A stretch of DNA of 50,443 nt from Streptococcus massiliensis DSM 18628 (GTDB taxonomy: Bacteria > Bacillota > Bacilli > Lactobacillales > Streptococcaceae), in the NCBI RefSeq assembly GCF_000380065.1, contig NZ_KB904420.1, forward strand, positions 1 through 50,443, written 5' to 3'. Both the position numbers and the translations under genes were made by a program. The notes beneath the pieces were generated by a model. The model did not search any database. It worked only from the letters and a program-made list of their open reading frames with translations, and was not told the DNA's origin. Shown piece after piece: positions 1-9,082 of the stretch. The stretch's first letter is position 1. The number at the start of each line of letters is the position of its first letter.

Positions 1-240
1 GACTCCTATGGTGTGACAATCTCACATTCTAGGAAAGGGAATTGTTATGACAATGCTCCTTGTGAAAATTTTTTCTCTCACCTCAAAAGTGAGTCTTTGA
101 CTTTATTTCCTCCAGAGAGTCAGAAACAGCTCATTCGCCAAATCAAAGACTATATAGACTGGTATAATATGGATAGACCGCAAGAAAAATTAAAAGGCAT
201 GACCCCCGTGCAATATCGGGAAGCATATCTTCATAACTAA
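1..240 (+). pseudogene. IS3-family transposase, C-terminal part (runs in from window edge)
   Basis: The frame is open from base 1, so the 5' end lies outside the window. About 79 codons remain. They carry the typical end of an IS3/IS150-type rve integrase domain: a CYDNAPCENFF stretch, whose glutamate is the last residue of the DDE triad, followed by YIDWYN and a closing 'P.QYR' motif. This enzyme cuts and joins DNA ends during transposition. Whether the upstream part is intact cannot be seen. The element ends somewhere in 241-294, directly beside the 3' end of phoH, so the insertion seems to have landed just after that gene. Confidence 0.85.
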
Positions 241-294
241 TACACTTTTTTACTGTCTATTTTAGTTGGGGCTTGACACTTTGGCTCAGTTTTT

Positions 295-1272
295 TTAATC
301 TTCTTCTGGCTTAAGAGTTTCTTTTTTAGGCTCATAAGCTCTGATAATTTCTGCGACAACAGGGTGGCGCACCACATCCTTGGCTGAAAAATGGACAAAA
401 TCAATCTGCGGGATTTTCCCTAATTTTTCCTGAGCATCAATCAAGCCTGACTTGACATTACGTGGTAGGTCAATCTGGCTAATATCCCCATTGACAATCA
501 TCTTAGAATTGAAGCCCAGCCGCGTCAGAAACATTTTCATCTGCATAATGGTCGTATTTTGCGCCTCATCCAAAATGACAAAAGCATCGTCCAAGGTTCG
601 ACCACGCATATAAGCCAAGGGCGCAATCTCGATAATCTCGCGCTCCATCATGCGGCTGGTTTGCTCCTTGCCCAAAACTTGATAGAGGGCATCGTAGACA
701 GGGCGCAGGTAAGGGTCCACTTTTTCCTTCAAATCACCCGGCAGAAAGCCCAGACTTTCGCCAGCTTCGACCGCAGGACGGGTCAAGATAATCCGCTTGA
801 CCTGACCGCGCTTGAGCGCTGTTACCGCTAGGGTCACAGCCAAAAAAGTCTTCCCAGTCCCTGCCGGACCAATCCCAAAGACAATATCATGGTGCTGGAC
901 ACTATCGACATAGACCTTTTGTCCCAAAGTTTTGACCCGAATGGGCTTGCCATAGCTGTCCTTGATAATTTCCTCCTCATAAAGAGCCACGAATTTATCC
1001 ATTTCATCATTTTTTACCATGCTAATCGCTGTCACCACATCGGGCGTACCAACAGTCATGCCGCGATTGACCAAGACCAAAAGCGCCTCAATCACCTGCC
1101 GCGCCTGCTCACAATTTTCTTCAGTGCCCAAGACCTGCACCACTTCTGTCCGCGCATGAATGACCACATCTAGCTCCTGCTCCAACAAGCGCAAGTGCCG
1201 CTCATTTGAGCCGAACAAATGAAAGGCATCATCCGGATGATGCAAAGTAATTTCTATTGAATGTTCTTGCAA
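295..1272 (-). CDS. phoH: PhoH-like ATPase
   Basis: The 325-residue protein matches the usual length of the family. An N-terminal KH-like segment (about residues 1-90) precedes the PhoH ATPase domain. Walker A GPAGTGKT is at residues 135-142 and the Walker B-like VILDEAQN at 232-239. PhoH proteins are cytoplasmic ATPases linked to RNA metabolism and to YbeY; their exact role in streptococci is not settled. The gene ends directly beside the IS3 remnant, and its last codons (KPEED) look natural, so it is probably intact. The divergent overlapping frames inside it are antisense shadows. Confidence 0.95.
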   Translation of the reverse strand: MQEHSIEITLHHPDDAFHLFGSNERHLRLLEQELDVVIHARTEVVQVLGTEENCEQARQVIEALLVLVNRGMTVGTPDVVTAISMVKNDEMDKFVALYEEEIIKDSYGKPIRVKTLGQKVYVDSVQHHDIVFGIGPAGTGKTFLAVTLAVTALKRGQVKRIILTRPAVEAGESLGFLPGDLKEKVDPYLRPVYDALYQVLGKEQTSRMMEREIIEIAPLAYMRGRTLDDAFVILDEAQNTTIMQMKMFLTRLGFNSKMIVNGDISQIDLPRNVKSGLIDAQEKLGKIPQIDFVHFSAKDVVRHPVVAEIIRAYEPKKETLKPEED

Positions 1273-1341
1273 AAAATTCTCCTCGAATATCTTTTTTTCT
1301 ATTATAACAAAATTTGTACTTTTTAGAAATCTCGCATTTGT

Positions 1342-1557
1342 TTAATGCCCTTCATATTCCTCCCAAATCTGATCAAAATCACCGAGATTAAAGGAGAAGC
1401 TGGCATGTTCTTCCAAAAAGCGGCTGACCTCGTCAAAGTTATCCGTGTGCTTGGGAAAAGTCGGCTCATGAAAAGCCAGATCTGCCAAAATCGCCTTGGG
1501 CGCCTGGCTCTTAGGATTACGCTCGGTCATGAGCCAAGTATAAAATGATTTTCTCAT
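1342..1557 (-). CDS. YozE-family small protein (UPF0346)
   Basis: This 71-residue acidic protein starts [10 protein letters not shown] and ends in a WEEYEGH tail. The pattern and length fit the YozE_SAM_like family, small helical cytoplasmic proteins of Firmicutes without an assigned reaction. It lies upstream of phoH on the same strand with about 70 bp between them, so the two may be co-transcribed. An AAAGGA Shine-Dalgarno sits about 11 nt before the ATG. Confidence 0.88.
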   Translation of the reverse strand: MRKSFYTWLMTERNPKSQAPKAILADLAFHEPTFPKHTDNFDEVSRFLEEHASFSFNLGDFDQIWEEYEGH

Positions 1558-1631
1558 ATTTTGTTAAAGTCCTTTATATTTTCATTGATGTGAAGACTAG
1601 AGCTCTCACTTTTTCAGTAATTATTCTACCT

Positions 1632-1988
1632 TTATTTATCAGGTATAACCTTGAAAAGATAGTAAGTAATAAAAATTGTCAGAGCTAACAAAGCCAATTT
1701 AACCCAAATAACAGGAACAAGTAAAATCGAAATTCCCATCAGAATATAAATGGACACGATAACCTTTTTCTTCCGCTCACGTGCAATACTACCTGTCTCA
1801 CGAAAGTCGGCAACATAAGTCTCATAAAGTCTCGTATGGCGAAGCCAATTCTCAAAACGCTCAGAACTACGTGAAAAACAGGCAATAGACAATAGCAAAA
1901 AGGGAGTTGTTGGCAAAAGCGGTAAAAAGACTCCAATAACGCCCAATCCTAGAGAAGCAAAACCTATAACAAAATACACCAATCTCAT
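1632..1988 (-). CDS. DUF454 (YbaN-like) membrane protein
   Basis: About 118 residues from the preferred ATG at 1988, which has a GGGAG ribosome site 5 nt upstream. A GTG at 2000 would add four residues. Hydrophobic segments lie near the N terminus (MRLVYFVIGFASLGLGVIG, with the following LLPTTPFLLLSIACF) and near the C terminus, separated by a charged loop with FENWL and YETYVADF. The PLLPTTPFLLL motif is characteristic of the DUF454/YbaN family of inner-membrane proteins, function unknown. It follows vicX by about 55 bp on the same strand and may be read through from the vic operon. Confidence 0.85.
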   Translation of the reverse strand: MRLVYFVIGFASLGLGVIGVFLPLLPTTPFLLLSIACFSRSSERFENWLRHTRLYETYVADFRETGSIARERKKKVIVSIYILMGISILLVPVIWVKLALLALTIFITYYLFKVIPDK

Positions 1989-2043
1989 TTTCTCTCCCAC
2001 TAAAAGAAGGGAGCCGCTACTCCTCTTTCTTCTTTTAAAATTT

Positions 2044-2847
2044 CTAAATCTTCGTCAGAGGAGTTGCCGTATCTGGAGACGTATCGTAAACCTGAAAGTC
2101 GTGCCCCACCGCCAAATCCGCTTGTGCCAGCTGGTTGACCATGGTCATGTGAGCCAGCTCCTTGATATTATTTTCCTTACTAAGGTGCCCCAGATAAATC
2201 TTCTTGGTGCGATTGCCCAGCGTACGAATCATGGTTTCAGCCCCGTCTTCATTGGACAAGTGTCCCTGGTCGGACAAAATCCGCTGCTTGAGGCTCCAAG
2301 GATAGGCACCGCTGCGCAAAATCTCAATATCATGATTGCTCTCAATCAGATAACCATCTGCGTTTTCGATAACGCCTGCCATTCGGTCACTCACATAGCC
2401 CGTATCGGTCAGCATGACAAAGCTCTTATCATCCTTCATAAAGCGGTAAAATTGCGGTGCGGCAGCATCATGACTGACCCCAAAGCTCTCAATATCCAAA
2501 TCACCAAAGGTCTTGGTCTTGCCCATTTGAAAAATGTGCTTCTGTGCCACATCAATCTTGCCCAACTGGGACTCCATGGCTTGCCAAGTTTGCCCATTAG
2601 CATAAATATCCAAGTTATACCTTCGTGCCAAAACGCCCACACCATGAATGTGATCCTTGTGTTCATGGGTCACTAAAATCGCATCTAAATCCTCTGGCTT
2701 GCGGTCTATTTCTGCCAAAAGACTCGTAATCTTTTTGCCTGAAAGCCCCGCATCTACCAAAATACGTCTCTGGTCGGTTTCCAAATAAAAACAATTTCCA
2801 CTTGAACCAGAGGCCAAAATACTATACTGAAATCCTTTTTCGCTCAT
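2044..2847 (-). CDS. vicX: VicX (WalJ/YycJ) metallo-beta-lactamase-fold protein
   Basis: 267 residues with an MBL-fold hydrolase signature: the metal-binding motif THEHKDH is at residues 60-66 (H61, H63, D65, H66), with the SGSSGNC motif in the first 20 residues. Family members are predicted metal-dependent nucleases or hydrolases and are encoded third in the vicRKX operon. It starts one base after the end of vicK, which implies translational coupling. In streptococci VicX is linked to the VicRK cell-wall stress circuit; its own substrate is not established. Confidence 0.95.
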   Translation of the reverse strand: MSEKGFQYSILASGSSGNCFYLETDQRRILVDAGLSGKKITSLLAEIDRKPEDLDAILVTHEHKDHIHGVGVLARRYNLDIYANGQTWQAMESQLGKIDVAQKHIFQMGKTKTFGDLDIESFGVSHDAAAPQFYRFMKDDKSFVMLTDTGYVSDRMAGVIENADGYLIESNHDIEILRSGAYPWSLKQRILSDQGHLSNEDGAETMIRTLGNRTKKIYLGHLSKENNIKELAHMTMVNQLAQADLAVGHDFQVYDTSPDTATPLTKI

Positions 2848-2848
2848 T

Positions 2849-4204
2849 TCAACTTTCTAATTCATTTTCATTATCCCAGTCGTCATCTCGTACAGCATCT
2901 TTATCATACGGTAAAACAATAGTAAAGGTTGACCCCTCACCATAAATACTCTTTGCCCAAATAAAGCCGTGGTGCTGCTTGATAATTTCCTTGGCAATGG
3001 CTAGCCCCAGACCGGTTCCTCCCTGAGCACGGCTACGGGCTTTATCCACCCGATAAAAGCGGTCAAAAATCTTAGGCAAATCTTGCTTTGGAATTCCCAA
3101 ACCTTCATCAGAAATGGAAATAATCAACTGACTTTCCGTGGTACGCATAGATACTGTGATTGTTCCACCATCAGGCGAATATTTGATCGCATTATTTAAG
3201 ATATTATCAAGTACTTGAGTGATTTTATCCGTGTCAATTTCTACCCAAACTGGTGTAATCGGATAATTTCGCACTAGCTCATATTTTTTCTCATCATCCT
3301 GCTGCTTAATCTTGTCAAAACGGTTGAGGATAAAGGTGATAAAAGCTGTAAAATTTGTCCACTCTACATCCAAATGACTGGTCTCATTATCAATTCGTGA
3401 CAAGCTCAATAAATCTGAAACCATCCGCATCATCCGATTGGTTTCATTGAGTGAAACCCTGACGAAGTCCGGCGCAACAGGCTCCGAAACCGCTCCTTCA
3501 TCTAGCGCCTCTAAATAAGACTTGACACTTGTCAATGGTGTTCGCAATTCATGACTAACATTAGAAACAAAGAGACGACGTTCCCGTTCTTCCTTGTCTT
3601 GCTCAGTCGTATCATGTAAGACAGCCACCAGCCCTGATATAAAGCCACTTTCTCGCCGTATGAGGGCAAAGCGAACCCGCAGACTAATATATTCACCATT
3701 TTCATCCCGCGAATCAATAGTCAGTTCAGGCACCTTCGTCAACAATGTCCGCAAGTCATACTCTTCCTCAATCCCTAGCAAATCTAAAATGCTAGTATTG
3801 CGCACGTCTGCTTCTTTGACCCCCAGCTGCTTGGTAGCCATATCATTAATCATGATAATCTGCCCACGACGATTGGTCGCAAGCACTCCATCTGTCATAT
3901 AGGACAAGATACTAGTCAAACGCTTGGTTTCTTGCTCCAAATTTTCATGAGTTAAACGAATGACCTCAGACAAGTCATTGATTGAATTGGTCATGTCAGT
4001 AATCTCAGGTCCCGACTGCATATCCAAAACTTCAGAATAATCTCCTGCAATCAGATCGTTAATCTTTTGGTTCAGTTGGCGCAGTTGTTTGTTATCCCGT
4101 CGATTTTCCAAAAAAAGCAGGGTCACAACTAAGATAAAACCTAAAATTAAAAGGGCGAAAATAAAATCACGCGATAAAATATACTGTCGAATGGTTTCAA
4201 TCAT
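2849..4204 (-). CDS. vicK: VicK (WalK) sensor histidine kinase
   Basis: 451 residues. One transmembrane segment (about 13-31) and almost no extracellular part, as is typical of streptococcal VicK. A HAMP domain follows at about 33-85, a PAS domain at about 95-200, then the HisKA dimerisation domain with the phospho-acceptor motif VSHELRTPL (His218) and a HATPase_c domain with the N box [11 protein letters not shown] and G boxes near the end. It phosphorylates VicR to control cell-wall hydrolase genes. Its start overlaps the end of vicR by 8 bp. Confidence 0.97.
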   Translation of the reverse strand: MIETIRQYILSRDFIFALLILGFILVVTLLFLENRRDNKQLRQLNQKINDLIAGDYSEVLDMQSGPEITDMTNSINDLSEVIRLTHENLEQETKRLTSILSYMTDGVLATNRRGQIIMINDMATKQLGVKEADVRNTSILDLLGIEEEYDLRTLLTKVPELTIDSRDENGEYISLRVRFALIRRESGFISGLVAVLHDTTEQDKEERERRLFVSNVSHELRTPLTSVKSYLEALDEGAVSEPVAPDFVRVSLNETNRMMRMVSDLLSLSRIDNETSHLDVEWTNFTAFITFILNRFDKIKQQDDEKKYELVRNYPITPVWVEIDTDKITQVLDNILNNAIKYSPDGGTITVSMRTTESQLIISISDEGLGIPKQDLPKIFDRFYRVDKARSRAQGGTGLGLAIAKEIIKQHHGFIWAKSIYGEGSTFTIVLPYDKDAVRDDDWDNENELES

Positions 4205-4898
4205 TGTTTCTCATATAGTAACCAACGCCACGACGAGTCAAAATATACTCTGGGCGGCTCGGTACATCCTCAATCTTTTCCCGCAAACGCCGAACAGTCA
4301 CATCGACTGTTCGCACATCGCCAAAATAGTCATAACCCCAAACGGTTTCCAGCAAATGTTCTCGTGTCATAACTTGTCCTATATGAACCGCTAAATGGTG
4401 CAAAAGCTCAAATTCGCGATGAGTTAAATCCAATTCTTCACCATGTTTTTTCACAACGAAAGCGTCTGGTAAAATCCGCAAATCACCGATTGCCAATTCT
4501 GCGGGGCCTTTATTTTCCTCATTCGCATCTGCGCTCAATTCAGAACGACGCAAAAGTGCCTTAACACGCGCTTGCAATTCACGATTTGAAAAGGGCTTAG
4601 TTACATAATCATCTGCACCAATTTCCAGTCCAATAACCTTGTCGAACTCGCTATCCTTAGCAGACAACACAATAATTGGCACATTTGAGGTCTTGCGAAT
4701 TGTCCGTGCTACTTCAAGTCCATCTAGCTCCGGCAACATCAAATCCAGAATCAAAATATCTGGCTTTTCTGCTTCAAATTGCTCCAAAGCCTCACGACCA
4801 TCAAAAGCCGTAACAACCTCGTAACCTTCTTTAACCATATTAAACTTAATAATGTCTGAGATTGGTTTCTCATCATCAACAACTAGAATTTTTTTCAT
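4197..4898 (-). CDS. vicR: VicR (WalR) response regulator
   Basis: 233 residues, OmpR/PhoB class. The receiver domain has acidic residues at 9-10, phospho-acceptor Asp52 in [12 protein letters not shown], and the YVTKPF lysine near residue 102. A winged-helix DNA-binding domain fills the C-terminal half. VicR is generally essential in streptococci and binds TGTWAH-N5-TGTWAH boxes at cell-wall genes; one good match lies in this window at 14348. The gene leads the vicR-vicK-vicX operon behind its own extended -10 promoter. Confidence 0.97.
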   Translation of the reverse strand: MKKILVVDDEKPISDIIKFNMVKEGYEVVTAFDGREALEQFEAEKPDILILDLMLPELDGLEVARTIRKTSNVPIIVLSAKDSEFDKVIGLEIGADDYVTKPFSNRELQARVKALLRRSELSADANEENKGPAELAIGDLRILPDAFVVKKHGEELDLTHREFELLHHLAVHIGQVMTREHLLETVWGYDYFGDVRTVDVTVRRLREKIEDVPSRPEYILTRRGVGYYMRNND

Positions 4899-4928
4899 AT
4901 TTCTACATTACCTTTATTTAATATTTCT

Positions 4929-4937
4929 ATTATAGCA
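4929..4937 (-). promoter_or_regulatory. Extended -10 promoter of vicRKX
   Basis: On the minus strand the sequence reads TGC-TATAAT, an extended -10 element with no good -35. It lies about 30 nt before the vicR start codon. Confidence 0.6.
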
Positions 4938-5045
4938 GAATTCTTTGACTTTTTCACTTTTCAAATACATTACCGAAGATAACAATATTTCGCTTTTTTC
5001 AATCAAAACTTAAGATTATTTTAAGCAAAATTTAAAGAAAAAATG

Positions 5046-5070
5046 TATAATATAGAATGTTGAAAGGAGA
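5046..5070 (+). promoter_or_regulatory. Promoter -10 and ribosome site of the 5083 gene
   Basis: TATAAT at 5046-5051, with an AAGGAGA ribosome site at 5064-5070 ahead of the ATG at 5083. The spacing of 12 nt to the start codon is longer than usual. Confidence 0.5.
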
Positions 5071-5082
5071 TTTTCAATTTCT

Positions 5083-5532
5083 ATGGAAAACTATTCACGT
5101 TCAAATAAAAAGAAAACTGCCGGGACTACTGCTGATAGGCAGCCCACTGACTCACCCAAGTCAGCCACTCAACATATAAAAAAAGGCTTTTCTGCCTTTC
5201 AAAAAACCGTTGCGACAATTGGTAGTCTGCTGGGGATCATCATTTCTTGTATTACAATCATGAGTCTGCTTAATAAAAATAAAACAGAAACTCCTAAAAC
5301 CCCAAGCACGAGTACTACAACTATTATTCGCGAAGTGGAAAAAAGTGGAGATAACACGAAAAGTCAGACAGCTGATCAAACAGAAACAAGCAGTCAGACA
5401 AATACCAGCTCATCAGGCGCTACTGATACCAGCTCTAACACAAATGCTACTAGTCAGGCTAGCTCAAGTACAGCCGCCAGCAGCCAAACGACAACTGATG
5501 ATAACACTACTAGCTCATCCAGCTCACAGTAA
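5083..5532 (+). CDS. Ser/Thr-rich single-pass membrane protein (DUF6556-like)
   Basis: 149 residues. A polar, lysine-rich N terminus is followed by one transmembrane helix at about residues 44-64 (VATIGSLLGIIISCITIMSL), then a C-terminal tail almost entirely of Ser, Thr, Gln and Asn. The arrangement fits an N-in protein with a low-complexity extracellular tail. Similar short proteins next to vic genes are known in streptococci under a DUF6556-type name; I recall this rather than have tested it. It is transcribed divergently from vicR, so a cell-envelope role is possible but only inferred. Confidence 0.75.
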   Translation: MENYSRSNKKKTAGTTADRQPTDSPKSATQHIKKGFSAFQKTVATIGSLLGIIISCITIMSLLNKNKTETPKTPSTSTTTIIREVEKSGDNTKSQTADQTETSSQTNTSSSGATDTSSNTNATSQASSSTAASSQTTTDDNTTSSSSSQ

Positions 5533-5578
5533 CGCAAAATATCCTACTGAAATAACTGGTTTATTAAGGAGACAAGAA

Positions 5579-5634
5579 AAAAGCGAACAGATTTTAATTG
5601 GCACATTCCAATAAGATCTATTCGCTTTTATTTT
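5579..5634 (+). terminator. Rho-independent terminator, possibly bidirectional
   Basis: Arms 5579-5592 and 5616-5629 (AAAAGCGAACAGAT against ATCTATTCGCTTTT, one mismatch), followed by a T-rich tract. It separates the 5083 gene from the convergent exporter operon. Confidence 0.75.
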
Positions 5635-5722
5635 TGACTGAATTATCTTCCAACATTCTCTTTGCTAATCACTTTCATAAATGAAGAATGATTTTGCAAC
5701 ATGGATTCTTTTCTCTTAAATT

Positions 5723-6991
5723 TTATTCATAACGTAGAGCCTCAATCGGATCAAGTTTCGACGCCTTGTTGGCTGGGAGAAGACCAAAGATAATTCCGAT
5801 AGCGGCAGAAAAAAGGACACTGATGACGACTGCACCCAGTGAGATAATTGGTGCTCCACCAAAGAAATCAGAAGCAAACATACCAATTAAAGTTGTCACA
5901 CCATAGGCTAGTCCCAGACCAATTAAACCTCCAATTACTGTCAAAATCATAGATTCTACAAGAAATTGTAATAGGATATTTCCACGAGTTGCACCAAGCG
6001 CCTTACGCAATCCAATCTCCCGCGTTCGTTCGGTTACGGATACCAGCATGATGTTCATCACTCCGATACCACCGACTAAGAGGGCGATCCCTGCGATCGT
6101 CCCAATAACCGCCGTCATAACAGAAAGCAGTTGATTGATCTCTTTTAATAAACTATCCGCATTTAAAACTTGAAACTCCCCACGAGTTACTCCAGAGATT
6201 TTTGTCAACTCTTTAGCTGCGGCAACACCTACTTCGCGGATGCGAGATGGATCTGGTATGTGGACAACAACTTGACTGATCTCATCTGTGCCAAATTCTG
6301 CTGCTACTTGTGTATTAGCCATAACCGCTTCTCCACCACCATTTTTTACAACAGTCAGAGAAGCCTGAGCATCCGGATCTGTATAAACTCCAATAACACG
6401 ATAAGAATTACCGTCTATAGAAACCAACTTGTTCAGGGATTCCTTTTCGCTTCCATATAATCTCTGAGCCAAAACATCGTCCAGCATGACTACTCTGGAA
6501 AAACCTCGATAATCATTGCTTGTCAAGGAACGTCCAGCCAGGATATTATACTTTTTCACCTTAAAAAATGTTGAATTGACGCCAGTGATACTGATATTTT
6601 TGGCTTCCTTATTTTGCGAACTAAAGGTAGCCACGGCATTATTCGTCACATAGTAGCCGTCAATTCCATTAATTTTAGCGACTTCTTTAATCCAGCTTTC
6701 CTGAATGACAGGTTGGGTAATAGAAGCCAAGTCTTCTTCAGATTCCTCCGAATCATCCGAATTTCTCGCACTTCCAAATTCTTGAAGATAGTTACTTCTC
6801 CGTGGTGAAAAGAAAATCTGAGAATTCTGCTGGGATTTTGATAGAGATTTGGCTTGACCATCTTTCATTCCCTCACCTAAAGCCGTAATGATAACAACAG
6901 ACGCCACACCGATGATAATCCCTAACATGGTTAAAAGAGAGCGCATCTTGTGTCCCCAGATAGAGCTAAGGGCAAATTTAATATTCTCCAT
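5723..6991 (-). CDS. MacB/YknZ-like ABC transporter permease
   Basis: 422 residues with the MacB topology. An N-terminal transmembrane helix (about 17-40, LLTMLGIIIGVASVVIITALGEG) is followed by a large extracellular MacB_PCD domain and a C-terminal FtsX domain with three helices containing the 'ERTREIGLRKALGA' coupling motif. It is the permease of a tripartite exporter with the ATPase and adaptor genes just upstream. The closest characterised streptococcal system I know is Spr0693-0695 of S. pneumoniae, linked to antimicrobial peptide resistance. The substrate here is not shown. Confidence 0.93.
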   Translation of the reverse strand: MENIKFALSSIWGHKMRSLLTMLGIIIGVASVVIITALGEGMKDGQAKSLSKSQQNSQIFFSPRRSNYLQEFGSARNSDDSEESEEDLASITQPVIQESWIKEVAKINGIDGYYVTNNAVATFSSQNKEAKNISITGVNSTFFKVKKYNILAGRSLTSNDYRGFSRVVMLDDVLAQRLYGSEKESLNKLVSIDGNSYRVIGVYTDPDAQASLTVVKNGGGEAVMANTQVAAEFGTDEISQVVVHIPDPSRIREVGVAAAKELTKISGVTRGEFQVLNADSLLKEINQLLSVMTAVIGTIAGIALLVGGIGVMNIMLVSVTERTREIGLRKALGATRGNILLQFLVESMILTVIGGLIGLGLAYGVTTLIGMFASDFFGGAPIISLGAVVISVLFSAAIGIIFGLLPANKASKLDPIEALRYE

Positions 6992-6993
6992 AC

Positions 6994-7686
6994 TTAATTT
7001 CCTCCCTTACCACTGTCTTCGGTGATAACTCCGTCACGGATAACGATTTTCCGTTTGGCATATTCAGCAATTTCGGGCTCATGGGTAACCATGATAATTG
7101 TTTTTCCTTCACGGTTAAGTTCTGTCAAAAGCTCCATGATCTGCACACCTGTTTTGGTATCCAAAGCCCCTGTTGGTTCATCTGCTAAAATTAGCGATGG
7201 ATCATTGACCAATGCGCGCGCAATCGCAACCCGTTGTTTCTGACCTCCTGAAAGCTCGGATGGCAGGTGGTGCATCCGCTCATCTAATTCTACTTTTTTC
7301 AAAAATTGCTCAGAGAGTTTCTTGCGCTTTGACTGAGAAACTCCTGCATAAATCAAAGGCAATTCAACATTTTGCAGAGCATTTAATTTTGACAAGAGAA
7401 AAAACTGCTGAAAGACAAATCCGATTTGATCATTACGAACCTTGGCTAATTTCTTTGCGGAAATAGCAGCTACATCTTTTCCTTCTAAATAATAGTGCCC
7501 ACTGCTTGGGCGATCCAGCATGCCAATAATGTTCATAAGAGTAGATTTACCAGATCCAGAAGGTCCCATAATAGCAACAAATTCACCCTTGGTCACCTCA
7601 AGACTGACATCTTTCAAAACTCTTAGTTCTTGATCGCCATTACGGTAGGTTTTATTGATTTTTTCAATTTTAATGAGTGGCTGCAT
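6994..7686 (-). CDS. MacB/YknY-like ABC transporter ATPase
   Basis: 230 residues. Walker A GPSGSGKST at 41-49, Q-loop VFQQFF, signature LSGGQKQR, Walker B LILADEPTGALD and a switch His in VTHEP. It powers the MacB-like permease encoded 2 bp downstream. Its start overlaps the end of the adaptor gene by 17 bp, so all three proteins should be made together. Confidence 0.95.
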   Translation of the reverse strand: MQPLIKIEKINKTYRNGDQELRVLKDVSLEVTKGEFVAIMGPSGSGKSTLMNIIGMLDRPSSGHYYLEGKDVAAISAKKLAKVRNDQIGFVFQQFFLLSKLNALQNVELPLIYAGVSQSKRKKLSEQFLKKVELDERMHHLPSELSGGQKQRVAIARALVNDPSLILADEPTGALDTKTGVQIMELLTELNREGKTIIMVTHEPEIAEYAKRKIVIRDGVITEDSGKGGN

Positions 7687-8818
7687 CAGCTTTCACCTCC
7701 TGACCTTCTTTCATGTCAGTGGTTGGGTTAGTGATAACTTTAGCGTCTTTAGTCAAACCAGTTTTAACTTCCTGATTTTCAGCATCCGCATTTCCTAATG
7801 TTACTTCGATTTTTTTGGCCTTACCCTTATCATCAACCCAGACATAACTCTTTTCTCCGTCTGCAACGATACTGCTAACGGGCACCAGCAAACTCTTGCT
7901 ATTATTTTTGACTTCCATATTAACCTTAAAGCCTTGCTTTAAATCACCAATCTCGCTCGTAAAATCAACCGTAAACGGATATTTGACTCCGCTATCTGCA
8001 CTTGCCCCTGTGCCTGCTGCTGAGCTTTGAGAATCTTTTGGATAGTTAGAAATATAGCTAATTTTACCAGTCCATTTTTTATCTGGATAAACTTTCGAGC
8101 CAATCGTCACCTCTTGCCCAACTGATAGATTTGCTAGATTATACTCTGATAATTCTCCTTTAATTTGCAGGTTCCCATTGCTAACAACATGTACCAAGGT
8201 CTGGTTAGAACCTGTCGTTGATTTAGAAACATCACGGTTCACTTCCACAACTGTACCGGCTGTAGTCGCTGTCACTGCAGTTTCATTAAGAACTGCTTGG
8301 GCTTTATTGACTTCCGCCTCTGCATCCGCTCGATTATCTTGTAATTCGCGTAATTGTTCGTCAACTGTCCGTTGAGTTGAGGCAATATTTTTATTGTCCG
8401 TCTCTTCATCACCAGTCAGATCAACTGTTGTGCCGTAGGTTTTAAGATTATAAATTTGGCGATCAATCTTATTAAGTGCACGACTAGCTTTATCATATGC
8501 ATCCTGTGCATCACGGCTGCTATACTGAACCAAGGTCTGACCAACTGTTACTTGGTCTCCAACATTGACAAGCACGCTATCCAAAGTTCCCTTGGTTGCA
8601 TCATAATAAACAAATTGTTCACCACTTGAGACAACATTTCCAGACAAAAGGACAGAAGAAGCTACAGAGCCTTCCTTAGGGGTTACTGTTTCTAAACTAG
8701 TCTCAGTTTGGCTGGACGATGAATTTCCACCGCCAAAGAGAAGATAGCCTCCTCCCACAACAACTACAACAGCACCAGCAATCATACTGATCCATTGCCA
8801 TTTTTTTAACTTTTTCAT
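7670..8818 (-). CDS. MacA/YknX-like membrane-fusion adaptor
   Basis: 382 residues. An N-terminal transmembrane anchor (about 8-29) is followed by a lipoyl/barrel-sandwich region split by a helical hairpin (about residues 105-175, rich in charged residues) and a beta-barrel domain. This is the layout of HlyD/MacA adaptors. In Gram-positives such proteins sit outside the membrane and link to the MacB-type permease. It is the first gene of a three-gene operon. Confidence 0.93.
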   Translation of the reverse strand: MKKLKKWQWISMIAGAVVVVVGGGYLLFGGGNSSSSQTETSLETVTPKEGSVASSVLLSGNVVSSGEQFVYYDATKGTLDSVLVNVGDQVTVGQTLVQYSSRDAQDAYDKASRALNKIDRQIYNLKTYGTTVDLTGDEETDNKNIASTQRTVDEQLRELQDNRADAEAEVNKAQAVLNETAVTATTAGTVVEVNRDVSKSTTGSNQTLVHVVSNGNLQIKGELSEYNLANLSVGQEVTIGSKVYPDKKWTGKISYISNYPKDSQSSAAGTGASADSGVKYPFTVDFTSEIGDLKQGFKVNMEVKNNSKSLLVPVSSIVADGEKSYVWVDDKGKAKKIEVTLGNADAENQEVKTGLTKDAKVITNPTTDMKEGQEVKADAATH

Positions 8819-9082
8819 CTTTATTCTCCTCCTGATGAAAATCTTTTTCTCACAATTATTATACCAAAATTTATATTGTTTTATGCAGTTAAGCCTGAAT
8901 GGTCAGGATTTTGCCATGAATGGTAAATTTTAGCTAAATAAAACTCATTTGTACTATATAAATAATACAAAAATACAGAATATTTGTCAAGAATTTTCTA
9001 TAAATTTTCCCTCCGTAGCAGATTTTTGCTTTCCTCTATCAAAAACGATAAAATGAGTTATCATTTATTATAAGGAGTATCT
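8819..9082. other. Divergent intergenic region between the exporter operon and gor
   Basis: An extended -10 (TGG-TATAAT on the minus strand, 8858-8866) serves the exporter operon. The sequence around 8885-8930 carries two related TGAATGGT words, one inside a short CCTGA/TCAGG inverted repeat, which may be a regulator site. Near gor an AT-rich imperfect inverted repeat (ATAAAATGA, TCATTTAT at about 9049-9069) precedes an AAGGAG ribosome site. Confidence 0.4.

Noticed and set aside
559-831. Plus-strand frame inside phoH
   Set aside because: It is antisense to a well-supported ATPase gene and has no ribosome site or family resemblance.
2101-2676. 191-codon plus-strand frame over vicX
   Set aside because: Long but antisense to a conserved gene; its composition follows from the vicX codons and no promoter or ribosome site is seen.
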